Origin: an uncultured Pelagibacteraceae bacterium | GTDB lineage: Bacteria > Pseudomonadota > Alphaproteobacteria > Pelagibacterales > Pelagibacteraceae | DNA length: 64,000 nucleotides | Reading direction: 5' to 3' | Assembly (NCBI GenBank): GCA_902587515.1 | Contig: CACILM010000003.1 | Span: 1 to 64,000 of the forward strand | Part shown: piece after piece, positions 49,965-59,055 of the stretch | Position numbering within the stretch: position 1 is the first letter of the stretch | Layout: each line of letters starts with the position of its first letter | Program-made: the position numbers and the translations under genes | The notes under the pieces: model-generated | What the model was told of the DNA's origin: nothing | The model's input: the letters and a program-made list of their open reading frames with translations, nothing else | The model's database searches: none

Positions 49965-50759
49965 ATGTTTACTCATAATTTTAGCCCAATAATATTAGAT
50001 ATAGGGTTTTTTTCAATTAGATGGTATTCCTTGGCATACATAATTGGAATATTAATTGGTTGGTGGTTTGGAAAAAATGTTATTATAAAAAAGTTCCAAA
50101 CTAAATTTCCAGAAGTAAATAAGCAATTTGATGACCTCATTACATATTTAATTATTGCAATAATTCTTGGGGGAAGACTTGGTTATGTAATTTTCTATAA
50201 TTTAAATTATTATTTTTTAAATCCAATAGAAATTTTTAAAATTTGGGAGGGTGGAATGTCTTTCCATGGTGCCTTGATTGGAATAATTATTGCAACTTTT
50301 ATATTTGCTTATAAAAGGAAGTTAGAGACTTTTTTTTTATTAGATATCATTGCATGCGTTGCTCCCATAGGTATTTTTTTTGGTCGTATCGCAAACTTTA
50401 TTAATGGAGAATTAGTAGGTAAAGTAAGCGATGTTTATTGGTCTGTCATATTTCCCAAAATAGACCCAAATCCTAGGCATCCCTCACAGATTTATGAAGC
50501 AATACTTGAGGGATTATTTTTGTTTATAATACTTAATATAATAATTAACAAAAAAAATTATTTAATAGGCACTTGCTCTTTTTGTTTTTTAATTTTTTAT
50601 GGATTTTTCCGAATATTTTCAGAATTATTTAGAGAACCGGATACACATATAGGCTTCGTTTTTGAACATATTAGCCTGGGTATGATTTTAAGCTTTGTAA
50701 TGATTTTAGCTGGATTTTTCATTTACTATTTCCTAAAAAAAAAAAATGAGATCAGATAA
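49965..50759 (+). CDS. lgt: Prolipoprotein diacylglyceryl transferase
   Basis: Lgt attaches diacylglycerol from phosphatidylglycerol to the lipobox cysteine of prolipoproteins, the first lipidation step; the BamD in this window would be a client. The protein has about seven hydrophobic segments, the N-terminal IRWYSLAYIIGILIGWW, the signature GGRLGYVIFYN, WEGGMSFHGALIG with the essential histidine, and FGRIANFINGELVGK. The length of 264 residues is normal. A reasonable ribosome binding site (TAAGG) precedes the ATG. It overlaps the next gene by 14 bases. Confidence 0.96.
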   Translation: MFTHNFSPIILDIGFFSIRWYSLAYIIGILIGWWFGKNVIIKKFQTKFPEVNKQFDDLITYLIIAIILGGRLGYVIFYNLNYYFLNPIEIFKIWEGGMSFHGALIGIIIATFIFAYKRKLETFFLLDIIACVAPIGIFFGRIANFINGELVGKVSDVYWSVIFPKIDPNPRHPSQIYEAILEGLFLFIILNIIINKKNYLIGTCSFCFLIFYGFFRIFSELFREPDTHIGFVFEHISLGMILSFVMILAGFFIYYFLKKKNEIR

Positions 50760-51810
50760 AAAATTTTTCGGAAAATCTAGTTCTCTTCCAGTGGACAAAT
50801 TTTTTCTTAATGTACTGTATGACAAAGAATATGGATATTACAATAAAAAAGAACCATTTAGTTCGAATGGAGATTATATTACAGCGCCTAAAATTTCTTT
50901 TTTATTTAGTGATATTATTGCTATTTGGTTAATTTCAACATGGGAAAATTTTGGCAAACCAAAACATTTTAATATAGTTGAGTTGGGACCTGGGGATGGA
51001 AGTCTGACAAAAAATATTCTTAAAGTTTTTAAAAATTTTCCAAATTTTAATAATTCTAAAAAAATCTTTTTGTACGAAATAAGTAGTTTTTTGACAAAAG
51101 TACAAAAAAAAAAATTAAAAAATAATAAAGTAAAATGGATTAAAGATTTTAATGAGATAAAAAAGGGACCTGTTATTTTTTTTGGAAATGAATTTTTTGA
51201 TGCTATTCCTATAAAACAATTTAAACGTGAAAATGGATTATTATTAGAAAAATATTTCTTTTTTGATAAAAATTTTAGGATTTATGAAAAATTCAAAAAA
51301 GCTAATAAAAGAGATGCTCAAAATATCAAAAATTTTAAATCACTAAATAATTTAAAATTTATTGAGTATCCAAAACTTGGACTGAAAGAATTAAAGAAAA
51401 TTGTGAAGAAAGTTTCAATTTTAAAGGGAGGTATTTTGTTAATAGATTATGGGTACTTAAAACCAAATAATCAAAACACATTACAGTCTGTTTTCAAACA
51501 TAAAAAAAATAATATATTTAAAAATTTAGGTGATGCAGATATTACTTCTCATGTTAATTTTAGATTAATTGAAGAATTTTTAAAAAATAATAAATTTTAT
51601 GTAAAAAATATCATAACTCAAAAGGAATTTTTAGAAAGAATGGGTATACTACATAGAGCTGAAATTCTCTCAAAAAAAATGAAGTTTATTGAACAATCAG
51701 ATCTTTATTTAAGATTGAAAAGATTATTAAGCCCTAATCTTATGGGTAGATTATTTAAAGTAATTCTGGCATTTAATCACAAAACTAAAGATTATTTCGG
51801 ATTTAAATAA
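50746..51810 (+). CDS. SAM-dependent methyltransferase, MidA/NDUFAF7 family
   Basis: The protein (354 residues) belongs to the MidA/NDUFAF7 family. In mitochondria NDUFAF7 methylates an arginine of the complex I subunit NDUFS2 during assembly. Visible features are the N-terminal YGYYNKKEPFSSNGDYITAP, the SAM loop NIVELGPGDGSLTKNIL, FFGNEFFDAIPIKQF, and LLIDYGYLKP followed by DADITSHVNF. In a bacterium the likely role is likewise in respiratory complex I, but this is an inference. It lies in lgt-midA-pgeF, an order found in other alphaproteobacteria. Confidence 0.88.
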   Translation: MRSDKKFFGKSSSLPVDKFFLNVLYDKEYGYYNKKEPFSSNGDYITAPKISFLFSDIIAIWLISTWENFGKPKHFNIVELGPGDGSLTKNILKVFKNFPNFNNSKKIFLYEISSFLTKVQKKKLKNNKVKWIKDFNEIKKGPVIFFGNEFFDAIPIKQFKRENGLLLEKYFFFDKNFRIYEKFKKANKRDAQNIKNFKSLNNLKFIEYPKLGLKELKKIVKKVSILKGGILLIDYGYLKPNNQNTLQSVFKHKKNNIFKNLGDADITSHVNFRLIEEFLKNNKFYVKNIITQKEFLERMGILHRAEILSKKMKFIEQSDLYLRLKRLLSPNLMGRLFKVILAFNHKTKDYFGFK

Positions 51811-52562
51811 TGTTTTTTTCAAAGAAAATAAAAAAATTTAAAAAAATAAGGCATTGCTTCTTTTCTAAAAATGGCGGTTTTTCTAATGGGGTTTATAAAA
51901 GTCTTAATTGCGGTGAAGGATCTATGGATAAAAAAAAGAATGTAAGAAAAAACTTAACTTTTGTATCAAAAAAAATGGGAGTAAAAAGAAATAATCTTAT
52001 TCTAATGTTTCAAACACACAGCAACAAGGTGATAGAGGTTAAAAAAAATAAATTAAAAAGTAAAATAATGGCTGACGCTATTATTACTAGGGACAAAAAC
52101 ATAGCTTTAGGAGTAGTAACTGCTGATTGTGTTCCTGTACTTTTATGTGATGCAAAAAATGAGATAGTTGGTTGTATTCATGCAGGATGGAAAGGAGCGT
52201 TAAAAGGAATAATTAAAAATACAGTTTCTAAGATTAGAAAAAATAATAAACGTGGAAAAATTTTTGCTTGCATTGGGCCGTGTATTGGAAGGAAGAATTA
52301 TGAGGTAGGACTAGAATTTTATAGAAGGTTTATATCTAAATCAAAGAAAAATAGATTGTACTTTTCTTTTAAGAATAAAAAAAAAAAATTATTTGATTTG
52401 AGAAAATTTGTAAAAGATAAGCTAGAAGAACTAAATATATCAGTAGATCATATAAATCTTGATACTTATAGAGAAAGAAACACTTTTTTTAGCTATAGAA
52501 GATCGGTGATTTTAAAAGAGAAAGACTACGGGAGGTGTATTTCAGTAATAAGATTAGCATAG
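51810..52562 (+). CDS. pgeF: Peptidoglycan editing factor PgeF (YfiH, multicopper oxidase-like fold)
   Basis: This family was first described as a polyphenol oxidase/laccase-like domain; E. coli YfiH was later shown to hydrolyse misplaced serine from the UDP-MurNAc peptide, keeping the L-Ala position clean. The metal-site residues are present: the histidine in MFQTHSNKVIEV, the cysteine in VVTADCVPVLLCD, and the histidine in GCIHAGWKGALKG. SYRRSVILKEKDYGR-like segments close the protein. Length (250) is normal. It overlaps the methyltransferase stop by 1 base (TAATG). Its link to peptidoglycan fits the nearby MurC product. Confidence 0.92.
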   Translation: MFFSKKIKKFKKIRHCFFSKNGGFSNGVYKSLNCGEGSMDKKKNVRKNLTFVSKKMGVKRNNLILMFQTHSNKVIEVKKNKLKSKIMADAIITRDKNIALGVVTADCVPVLLCDAKNEIVGCIHAGWKGALKGIIKNTVSKIRKNNKRGKIFACIGPCIGRKNYEVGLEFYRRFISKSKKNRLYFSFKNKKKKLFDLRKFVKDKLEELNISVDHINLDTYRERNTFFSYRRSVILKEKDYGRCISVIRLA

Positions 52563-52569
52563 AATAAAA

Positions 52570-52598
52570 TTGAAAACTTCAAAAAAAAATTGTATAAA
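52570..52598 (+). promoter_or_regulatory. Probable sigma-70 promoter of prs
   Basis: TTGAAA and TATAAA lie 17 bases apart in the 47-base gap between pgeF and prs; each matches five of six consensus bases. Transcription would start only about 4-6 bases before the prs ATG, giving a nearly leaderless mRNA. No ribosome binding site is seen in front of prs, which fits. Confidence 0.55.
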
Positions 52599-52609
52599 TA
52601 ATTACTTTC

Positions 52610-53542
52610 ATGAAAATTTTATCTGGAACAAGCAATTTTAAGCTTAGCAAGGATATCTCTAAAAACCTTAAACTCAAATTAATCAACACTAATATTAGAA
52701 GATTCGCTGATGGAGAAATTTATATTGAAATTAACGAAAATATCAGAGGTAATAGCGTTTTTGTAATTCAATCTACTTCCAATCCAGCGAATGACAATAT
52801 TATGGAGCTTCTTTTGGTTATAGATGCTTTAAAAAGATCATCTGCAAAAACAATAACAGCTGTAATTCCTTATTTTGGATATGCAAGACAAGATAGAAAA
52901 GTCGCTCCAAGAACTTCTATTTCTGCTAAAGTTGTAGCTAACTTAATTTCAAATGCAGGTGCCACAAGAGTTGTAACTGTTGATTTACATGCAGGACAGA
53001 TACAAGGGTTCTTCGATATGCCAGTTGATAATTTATACACTGCTCCTCTATTTGCTAAGTATATTAAAAAAAAATTAAATAATAAGAAATTAATATGTGT
53101 TTCCCCAGATGTTGGTGGAGTGGCAAGAACAAGAGCTCTAGCCACTAGGATTAAAGCTGACCTTGCAATTATTGATAAAAGAAGACCTACGCCAGGAAAA
53201 TCTGAGGTGATGAATATAATTGGAAATGTAAAAAGTAAAACTTGTATAATAGTTGATGATATAATTGACAGTGGTGGAACAATAGTAAATGCAGTGGATG
53301 CATTAAAAAAAAGTGGGGCAAATGAAGTTTATGTCTTCATTACTCACGCTGTACTAAGTGGAGATGCTGTCAAAAAAATCAAAAATTCAAAAATTAAGAA
53401 ATTAATAATTACTGATACGATAGATAACGTTCAAAAAATTAAGAATAATAATAAAATTGAGGTGTTATCTATTGCCTCATTAATGTCAGAAGCTATCAAA
53501 AGAATAGCCAATTCAAATTCGGTATCAGATTTGTTCAATTAA
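52610..53542 (+). CDS. prs: Ribose-phosphate pyrophosphokinase (PRPP synthetase)
   Basis: Prs makes PRPP from ribose 5-phosphate and ATP, the precursor for purines, pyrimidines, histidine, tryptophan and NAD. Signature regions are the N-terminal RRFADGEIYIEI, VIPYFGYARQDRK, the divalent-cation histidine in VDLHAGQIQGFF, and the PRPP loop IVDDIIDSGGTI. Length (310) is standard. A good promoter match lies just before the ATG. The following gene rplY begins 49 bases later. Confidence 0.98.
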   Translation: MKILSGTSNFKLSKDISKNLKLKLINTNIRRFADGEIYIEINENIRGNSVFVIQSTSNPANDNIMELLLVIDALKRSSAKTITAVIPYFGYARQDRKVAPRTSISAKVVANLISNAGATRVVTVDLHAGQIQGFFDMPVDNLYTAPLFAKYIKKKLNNKKLICVSPDVGGVARTRALATRIKADLAIIDKRRPTPGKSEVMNIIGNVKSKTCIIVDDIIDSGGTIVNAVDALKKSGANEVYVFITHAVLSGDAVKKIKNSKIKKLIITDTIDNVQKIKNNNKIEVLSIASLMSEAIKRIANSNSVSDLFN

Positions 53543-53545
53543 TAC

Positions 53546-53574
53546 TTGTTTTGATCCAGATCTTGCGTTATATA
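53546..53574 (+). promoter_or_regulatory. Possible promoter of rplY
   Basis: TTGTTT and TATATA are separated by 17 bases in the gap between prs and rplY; the -10 is followed by CCCTTTT. The TATATACCCTT string also occurs in front of trxB. The hexamers are weak matches, so this may be chance in AT-rich DNA. Confidence 0.32.
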
Positions 53575-53591
53575 CCCTTTTCAATATTTTT

Positions 53592-54344
53592 ATGAATAAC
53601 CTTAAAGCATTAAAAAGAGAGAAATTAACATCAGGCTCAAATAATAAGTTAAGGGCAGATGGCCTTATACCCGCAATTTTATATGGGGGCAAAGATCCTA
53701 ATCAAAATATATCTATTAGTAAAAAAGAAATTTCAAACATAATCAATTCAGATACATTTTTATCAAAAGTACTTGAGATAGAAATAGAGGGTAAAAAAGA
53801 AAAGGTCATACCAAGGGATGTGTCTTATAATGTAATTTCAGAAGAGCCTATTCATATTGATTTTATGAGAATATTGTCAGGTAAAAAAATAATTTTAGAA
53901 ATTCCTGTAAAATTTATAAATCATCCAGACTCTCCTGGACTTAAAAGGGGAGGTGTTTTGAATATTGTTAGAAGAAAGGTTGAATTAAGATGTCCGGCTG
54001 AAAATATTCCTGATGAAATTATAGTTGATCTCACAGGTACTGATATTGGAACAAGTATAAAAATTTCTTCTGTAAAGTTGCCCGAAAATGTAGTCCCAAC
54101 TATTACGGATCGTGACTTTGTGGTTGCGACTGTTGCGGCTCCAACAATAATGAAAGAACCAGAAAAACCTGCCGAAGAAACTCCAGCTGATGGTACAGAG
54201 GGTGAAGCACCAGCTGAGGGCGCAGAGGCAGCAGCGAAAGATGGTGACCCAGCCAAAAAAGATGAAAAAGGTAAAGACGCTACAGGTGATAAAAAAACTG
54301 AAGATAAAAAACCTGCTGAGAAAAAAACTGCTGAGAAAAAATAA
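53592..54344 (+). CDS. rplY: Ribosomal protein bL25 (Ctc form)
   Basis: bL25 binds 5S rRNA. The long Ctc form is seen here: an N-terminal 5S-binding domain (DGLIPAILYGGK, ISIKKE-like ISISKKEISNII, then IPRDVSYNVISEEPIHIDFMR, 21 residues in the frame) and the C-terminal TL5/Ctc beta domain (IPVKFINHPDSPG, VELRCPAENIPDEIIVDLTG). After about residue 185 comes a tail of roughly 65 residues made of alanine, glutamate, lysine, proline and aspartate, with no expected fold. DNA for this tail is clearly richer in G and C than its surroundings. It is 5 bases upstream of pth, a common pairing. Confidence 0.95.
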   Translation: MNNLKALKREKLTSGSNNKLRADGLIPAILYGGKDPNQNISISKKEISNIINSDTFLSKVLEIEIEGKKEKVIPRDVSYNVISEEPIHIDFMRILSGKKIILEIPVKFINHPDSPGLKRGGVLNIVRRKVELRCPAENIPDEIIVDLTGTDIGTSIKISSVKLPENVVPTITDRDFVVATVAAPTIMKEPEKPAEETPADGTEGEAPAEGAEAAAKDGDPAKKDEKGKDATGDKKTEDKKPAEKKTAEKK

Positions 54345-54349
54345 TTGAT

Positions 54350-54922
54350 ATGCTTCTATTAGTTGGATTAGGAAATCCAGGATCAAATTACTCTAACACG
54401 AGACATAACATAGGCTTTAAGATAATTGATGCTATTAACACTCATTTTAAACTTTCTAAACAAAAACCAAAGTTTAAAGGATTGTTAACAACAGGTAACA
54501 TTGATGAAAAAAAAATCTATGCAATAAAACCTCTAACTTTTATGAATAATTCTGGAACAGCAATAAAAGAGTTAATAGATTATTTTAAAATTGATGCAAA
54601 AGATGTAATTGTATTTCATGATGACATGGATATTGATTTTGGAAAAATAAAGGCAAAGTTCGGTGGTAGTAGTGCTGGTCATAACGGAATAGAGTCAATT
54701 GATAAATTTATTGGTAAAGATTACTCAAGAGTAAGAATAGGAATTGGTCATCCAAAACAAAAAAAGAAAGTAAACAACCATGTGCTTGAAGACTTTAAAG
54801 AAGATGAGGAAGATAAAATTAAAGAAATCACAGAAAACATCGTTAAACAAATACCAACTCTTATTGATAAAAAAATAGACCTGTTTTCAAGTAAAGTTAA
54901 TCAAAATCTGAATGGGATTTAA
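54350..54922 (+). CDS. pth: Peptidyl-tRNA hydrolase
   Basis: Pth recycles peptidyl-tRNAs that fall off ribosomes. The N-terminal LLVGLGNPGSNYSNTRHNIG carries the catalytic histidine and the asparagine that binds the tRNA; KPLTFMNNSG, VFHDDMDIDFGKIK and GGSSAGHNGIESI are the other family blocks. Length (190) is normal. Its end overlaps ychF by 11 bases; rplY-pth-ychF is a conserved order in proteobacteria. Confidence 0.98.
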   Translation: MLLLVGLGNPGSNYSNTRHNIGFKIIDAINTHFKLSKQKPKFKGLLTTGNIDEKKIYAIKPLTFMNNSGTAIKELIDYFKIDAKDVIVFHDDMDIDFGKIKAKFGGSSAGHNGIESIDKFIGKDYSRVRIGIGHPKQKKKVNNHVLEDFKEDEEDKIKEITENIVKQIPTLIDKKIDLFSSKVNQNLNGI

Positions 54923-55982
54923 ATGTGGAATAGTTGGATTACCTAATGTTGGTAAATCAACTTTATTCAATGCTTTGACGGCTTCCAAAAACGCAGAAGC
55001 TGCAAACTTTCCCTTTTGTACCATTGATCCAAACATAGGCGTTGTAGATGTTGTTGATGTAAGACTTGATCAATTAGCTAAATTGTCGAATTCTAAGAAA
55101 AAAATGTATACTAATATTACTTTTGTTGACATTGCAGGTTTAGTAAAAGGGGCTTCAAAAGGTGAAGGATTAGGTAACAAGTTCCTTTCCCATATTAGAG
55201 AGGTCGATGCAATTATTCATCTAGTAAGATGTTTTGACTCTGAAAAAATTACTCATGTGAACTCAAAAATCAATCCAGCTGATGATCTTGAAACTATAAA
55301 AACTGAGATAATTCTCTCAGATTTAGACATAGTCCAAAAAAAACTTGAAAAAAGTAAAAAAAAATTACTCGATGAAAAAGAAATAAAAATTTTAAATGAG
55401 AAATTAAACAGTTTAAACAAAGGCGAAGAAGCCAAAATCAATAATCCAGAAGAGGAAAAGTTTCTTCATAGTCTTGGATTATTAAGTATCAAGCCGAAGA
55501 TTATAGTTTGTAATGTACCTGAGGAAAACTTATCTAAAGGAAATAAATATACTGAGATGATTAAAATCAAATATCCAAATGAAAAAATAATTCACATTTG
55601 TGCAGATATTGAAGATCAACTTTCTGGCCTTGAAAAAAATGAAAAAGAAACTTTTATGAAAGATATTGGTTTAGATAAAACGGGTTTAAATCAACTCATT
55701 AAAGAAGGCTACGATCTTCTAAAACTGGATACTTTTTTCACATCTGGGCCGGAAGAAAGCAGAGCATGGACAGTAAGAAAAAACACTCCAGCTCCAAAAG
55801 CAGCTAGTGTCATTCATACAGATTTTGAAAAAAATTTTATTAGAGCAGAAGCTGTATCATGTGAAGATTTTATTAAATACGGGAGTGCTGAAAAATGTAA
55901 AGAAAGTGGAAAATTAAGAATAGAGGGAAAAGATTATATTGTTAAAGATGGAGACGTTTTACACTTCAGAGTCAACCCTTGA
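54912..55982 (+). CDS. ychF: Ribosome-associated ATPase YchF/Obg-like
   Basis: YchF is a universally conserved Obg-like protein that prefers ATP over GTP and interacts with the ribosome. The G1 loop is GLPNVGKSTLFNAL at the N-terminus, G3 is VDIAGLVKGASKGEGLGNKF, and G4 reads NVPEE-type (VCNVPEENLSK) rather than NKxD, which is the feature that goes with ATP preference. A coiled-coil insert (about residues 130-175) and a C-terminal TGS domain (YDLLKLDTFFTSGPEESRAW, 20 residues) complete it. Length (356) is close to standard. Its end overlaps the convergent petC by 24 bases. Confidence 0.97.
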   Translation: MGFKCGIVGLPNVGKSTLFNALTASKNAEAANFPFCTIDPNIGVVDVVDVRLDQLAKLSNSKKKMYTNITFVDIAGLVKGASKGEGLGNKFLSHIREVDAIIHLVRCFDSEKITHVNSKINPADDLETIKTEIILSDLDIVQKKLEKSKKKLLDEKEIKILNEKLNSLNKGEEAKINNPEEEKFLHSLGLLSIKPKIIVCNVPEENLSKGNKYTEMIKIKYPNEKIIHICADIEDQLSGLEKNEKETFMKDIGLDKTGLNQLIKEGYDLLKLDTFFTSGPEESRAWTVRKNTPAPKAASVIHTDFEKNFIRAEAVSCEDFIKYGSAEKCKESGKLRIEGKDYIVKDGDVLHFRVNP

Positions 55983-56741
55983 CCAAATCTTTTTCATGCT
56001 TAAATAAACAAGAATGGTTAAAAGCACTAAATAGATAATGACCTTTACACCAGTTTTATGTCTTTCTTCAAGCTCTGGCTCGGCAGCCCAAGCTAAAAAA
56101 GTTGTCACATCTTTAGCCATTTGATCAACAGTAGACTCGGTTCCATCTGCGTACTCAACTAGACCATCCATTAAATTATTTGGCATTTTAATCTTATTAC
56201 CAGCCATGTATTTATTATAATAAACGCCGTCATCAAGAGTTACACCTGGAGGAGGGTCTTCATAACCTACAAGCACTGAATAAATATAATTAGCTCCTCC
56301 TTTTCTAGCTTTTACTAAAACTGACATATCAGGCGGGTATGCTCCACCATTAGCAGCTGTTGCTGCCTGAACATTAGGGTATGGACTTTTAAATTTATCT
56401 GAAGGTTTTCCTGGTCGAGTAAACATTTCTCCCTGGGAGTCTGGACCATCTTCTATTTCGAAACTAGCAGCAATAGCTTTTACCTCTTGTTCTGAAAATT
56501 CAGGTCCTCCAGGTTCTCCAAGGTTTCTATAGCTAAGATATTGCATTGAGTGGCAAGAAGCGCAGACTTCTTTGTAAACTTGAAAACCTCTTTGTAGTGA
56601 TGCTCTATCAAAAGTTCCTGTTAAACCTTTAAAACTCCAATCCACTTTTATTGGATCAACCATTTCAGCACTTTGCAGTGGTCTTAGTGATATGAGTAAA
56701 AAAAAAGATAAAATGAGTAGTTTTATATTAAACTTTATCAT
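55959..56741 (-). CDS. petC: Cytochrome c1 of the bc1 complex
   Basis: Cytochrome c1 passes electrons from the Rieske protein to soluble cytochrome c on the periplasmic side. An N-terminal signal peptide (residues 1 to about 24) is followed by the heme motif CASCH in [16 protein letters not shown]; the axial methionine is likely in the [14 protein letters not shown] region. The C-terminal membrane anchor is [20 protein letters not shown]. Length (260) is typical. It overlaps petB by 14 bases and the convergent ychF by 24 bases. Confidence 0.96.
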   Translation of the reverse strand: MIKFNIKLLILSFFLLISLRPLQSAEMVDPIKVDWSFKGLTGTFDRASLQRGFQVYKEVCASCHSMQYLSYRNLGEPGGPEFSEQEVKAIAASFEIEDGPDSQGEMFTRPGKPSDKFKSPYPNVQAATAANGGAYPPDMSVLVKARKGGANYIYSVLVGYEDPPPGVTLDDGVYYNKYMAGNKIKMPNNLMDGLVEYADGTESTVDQMAKDVTTFLAWAAEPELEERHKTGVKVIIYLVLLTILVYLSMKKIWSRVDSEV

Positions 56742-57987
56742 TAATCTTCCTGGCTAAAGATGGTTCTGCTCCTCCGGTTAATACTGGTTCGGAGATACTC
56801 ATAGGAATTGGATCTGTTTTTTCCAAATAACCAACAACAGGCATAACTACTATAAAATGTAAGAAGTAATAAATAGTTCCGACTCTAGCTAATACTAAGT
56901 AAATTCCTTCAGCTGGCATCGCACCAACATAACCGAGCATTAGAACATCAATTACTAATATCCAAAAGAACTGTCTATAAATCGGTCTAAAAACAGCCGA
57001 TCTAACTTTTGATGTGTCTAACCAAGGTAAAACAAATAAAATAAAAATTGCGCTGAACATTAAAATTACCCCACCTAATTTATCAGGAACAGATCTTAAG
57101 ATTGCGTAAAATGGTAACAAATACCATTCAGGTACAATGTGAGCAGGTGTGACTAACGGATTAGCAGGTATATAATTATCTGAGTGACCCAAAACATTAG
57201 GAGTGAAGAATACAAATCCAGCGAATATAATCATAAAAACTAAAAGCGCGAAAGCATCTTTAATTGTAATATAAGGATGGAAAGGTACTGTGTCTTTAGA
57301 TGGTTTTTTTATATCAATTCCTACGGGATTATTATTTCCTGGAACATGTAAAGCCCAAATGTGTAAAACTACTAATCCTAGAATTAGAAAAGGGATTAAA
57401 TAATGTAAACTAAAAAATCTGTTTAGTGTTGGATTATCCACTGAGTATGCTCCCCATAACCAAGTTGTTATACTGTCTCCAACTAAAGGAATGGCACTAA
57501 ATAAGTTGGTTATTACTGTCGCGCCCCAAAAGCTCATTTGACCCCAAGGCAAGACATAACCCATGAAAGCAGCGGCCATCATCAATAAATAAATCATTAA
57601 ACCAATTATCCAAATTACTTCTCTTGGTGATTTATATGATCCATAAAATAGGGACCTAAAAATGTGAATGTAAACTGCAAGGAAAAACATGGATGCACCA
57701 TTGCTATGAATATATCTTATCAACCAGCCATAATTTACATCTCTCATTATATGTTCTACGCTTGCAAAAGCTAAATCAGCGTGAGCGACGTAATGCATTG
57801 CTAAAACAATTCCTGTAACTATTTGAGTGATTAAACAAAAAGTTAAAATTCCACCAAAGGTCCACCAGTAATTAAGATTTTTAGGTGTTGGGTAATCTGT
57901 AAGGTGTGCTCCAAGCGTAAGCAGTGGTAAACGATCGTTAAACCATTTTCCTGCTTTAGATTTCGGTGTGTATTCTTGCTCACTCAT
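56728..57987 (-). CDS. petB: Cytochrome b of the bc1 complex
   Basis: Cytochrome b is the membrane core of complex III, holding two b hemes and both quinone sites. Eight hydrophobic segments are visible. The Qo-site PEWY motif is in [15 protein letters not shown], and the heme-ligating histidine pairs lie in the second and fourth helices ([40 protein letters not shown]). The ORF track starts at a TTG five codons earlier; the ATG giving [16 protein letters not shown] is a better start and leaves an 7-base gap after petA. Length about 419 residues is normal for the alphaproteobacterial form. Confidence 0.97.
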   Translation of the reverse strand: MSEQEYTPKSKAGKWFNDRLPLLTLGAHLTDYPTPKNLNYWWTFGGILTFCLITQIVTGIVLAMHYVAHADLAFASVEHIMRDVNYGWLIRYIHSNGASMFFLAVYIHIFRSLFYGSYKSPREVIWIIGLMIYLLMMAAAFMGYVLPWGQMSFWGATVITNLFSAIPLVGDSITTWLWGAYSVDNPTLNRFFSLHYLIPFLILGLVVLHIWALHVPGNNNPVGIDIKKPSKDTVPFHPYITIKDAFALLVFMIIFAGFVFFTPNVLGHSDNYIPANPLVTPAHIVPEWYLLPFYAILRSVPDKLGGVILMFSAIFILFVLPWLDTSKVRSAVFRPIYRQFFWILVIDVLMLGYVGAMPAEGIYLVLARVGTIYYFLHFIVVMPVVGYLEKTDPIPMSISEPVLTGGAEPSLARKINDKV

Positions 57988-57994
57988 AATTTTT

Positions 57995-58516
57995 TTAACC
58001 AATTTTAATCGTATTACTATTTACAAATTCAAACTTTGGTATCTCCATATTTGTTGGTGCAGGTCCTTTTCTAATTCTGCCTGATACATCATAATGTGAA
58101 CCATGACAAGGACAGAACCAACCATTGAAGTCTCCTTTATCTTTTAAAGGTACACATCCAAGGTGTGTGCAGACTCCTAACATGACTAACCACTCGTCTT
58201 TACCCTCTTTTACCCTGTCTTCATCCTTTTGAGGATCAGGCAAATCGTCCATATTTACAGCCCTAGCTTCTGCGATTTCCTCAGGAGTTCTTCTTTTTAA
58301 AAAGACTGGCTTACCTCTCCATAAAACTGTAATCGATTTGCCAGGCTCAATATTACTAATATCAACTTCAGTAGTGGCAAGAGCTTGTTGGGCTTTGTCT
58401 GGATTCATTTGGTCAATCATCGGCCAAATAACAGCTCCAACACCTACTGCCCCAACGGTATAACTAGCTGTAAATAAAAAATCTCTTCTATTAACTTTTT
58501 TTTCTTCTTTGCTCAT
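57995..58516 (-). CDS. petA: Rieske iron-sulfur protein of the bc1 complex
   Basis: The Rieske protein takes electrons from ubiquinol at the Qo site. A twin-arginine-like signal/anchor opens it ([20 protein letters not shown]), which is usual for this folded Fe-S protein. The two cluster-binding boxes are CTHLGC in [14 protein letters not shown] and CPCHGS in [12 protein letters not shown]. Length (173) is typical. Gene order petA-petB-petC (also called fbcFBC) is the standard operon. It is divergent from trmL with an 89-base gap. Confidence 0.97.
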   Translation of the reverse strand: MSKEEKKVNRRDFLFTASYTVGAVGVGAVIWPMIDQMNPDKAQQALATTEVDISNIEPGKSITVLWRGKPVFLKRRTPEEIAEARAVNMDDLPDPQKDEDRVKEGKDEWLVMLGVCTHLGCVPLKDKGDFNGWFCPCHGSHYDVSGRIRKGPAPTNMEIPKFEFVNSNTIKIG

Positions 58517-58605
58517 TAATGTAAGTGCTTATAATGTAATTATTAAATAAAACCATATTATAAAAATTTCTAGGGTCAGAATGACACATAAATTAAGCTT
58601 AAATA

Positions 58606-59055
58606 ATGCACATAGTTCTTTACAAACCTGATATCCCGCAAAATACGGCGGCAATAATAAGATTAGGTGCCTGCCTAAATTTGAAAATTCATTTAATTGA
58701 GCCTTGCGGGTTTGATTTAAACGATAAAAGGTTTGAAAGAGTCGTTATGGACTATTTGGGCCTATGTGATGTCATAAGACATACTGACTTTAAAACATTT
58801 TTAAAAAAATATAAAAAATCTAGAATAGTTTTAATGACAACTAAAGCAAAAAAAATATATCATAAGTTTAAATTTAAAAAAAACGATATGCTTTTATTTG
58901 GAAGAGAAAGTGCAGGAGTTCCCCAAGAATTACATGAATTATTGAAAAATAAAATCAAAATACCCATGAGCAAAAAAACTAGATCGCTTAATGTAGCAAT
59001 GAGCGCTGCTATAGTTACTGCTGAAGCTTTAAGACAGAATAAATTATTGAAATGA
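58606..59055 (+). CDS. trmL: tRNA (cytidine/uridine34-2'-O)-methyltransferase TrmL
   Basis: TrmL methylates the wobble base of certain leucine tRNAs. It is a minimal SPOUT enzyme: PDIPQNTAAIIRLGACLN near the N-terminus, VVMDYLGLCDV, LLFGRESAGVPQEL and the knot segment RSLNVAMSAAIV. The 149-residue length fits TrmL, which has no extra RNA-binding domain. It overlaps hemF by 4 bases. Confidence 0.95.
   Translation: MHIVLYKPDIPQNTAAIIRLGACLNLKIHLIEPCGFDLNDKRFERVVMDYLGLCDVIRHTDFKTFLKKYKKSRIVLMTTKAKKIYHKFKFKKNDMLLFGRESAGVPQELHELLKNKIKIPMSKKTRSLNVAMSAAIVTAEALRQNKLLK

Noticed and set aside
53921-54386. Two long minus-strand frames (111 and 133 codons) opposite rplY
   Set aside because: They mirror the low-complexity tail and Ctc domain of bL25, give serine/alanine- or phenylalanine-rich nonsense, and have no start context. 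They are shadows.
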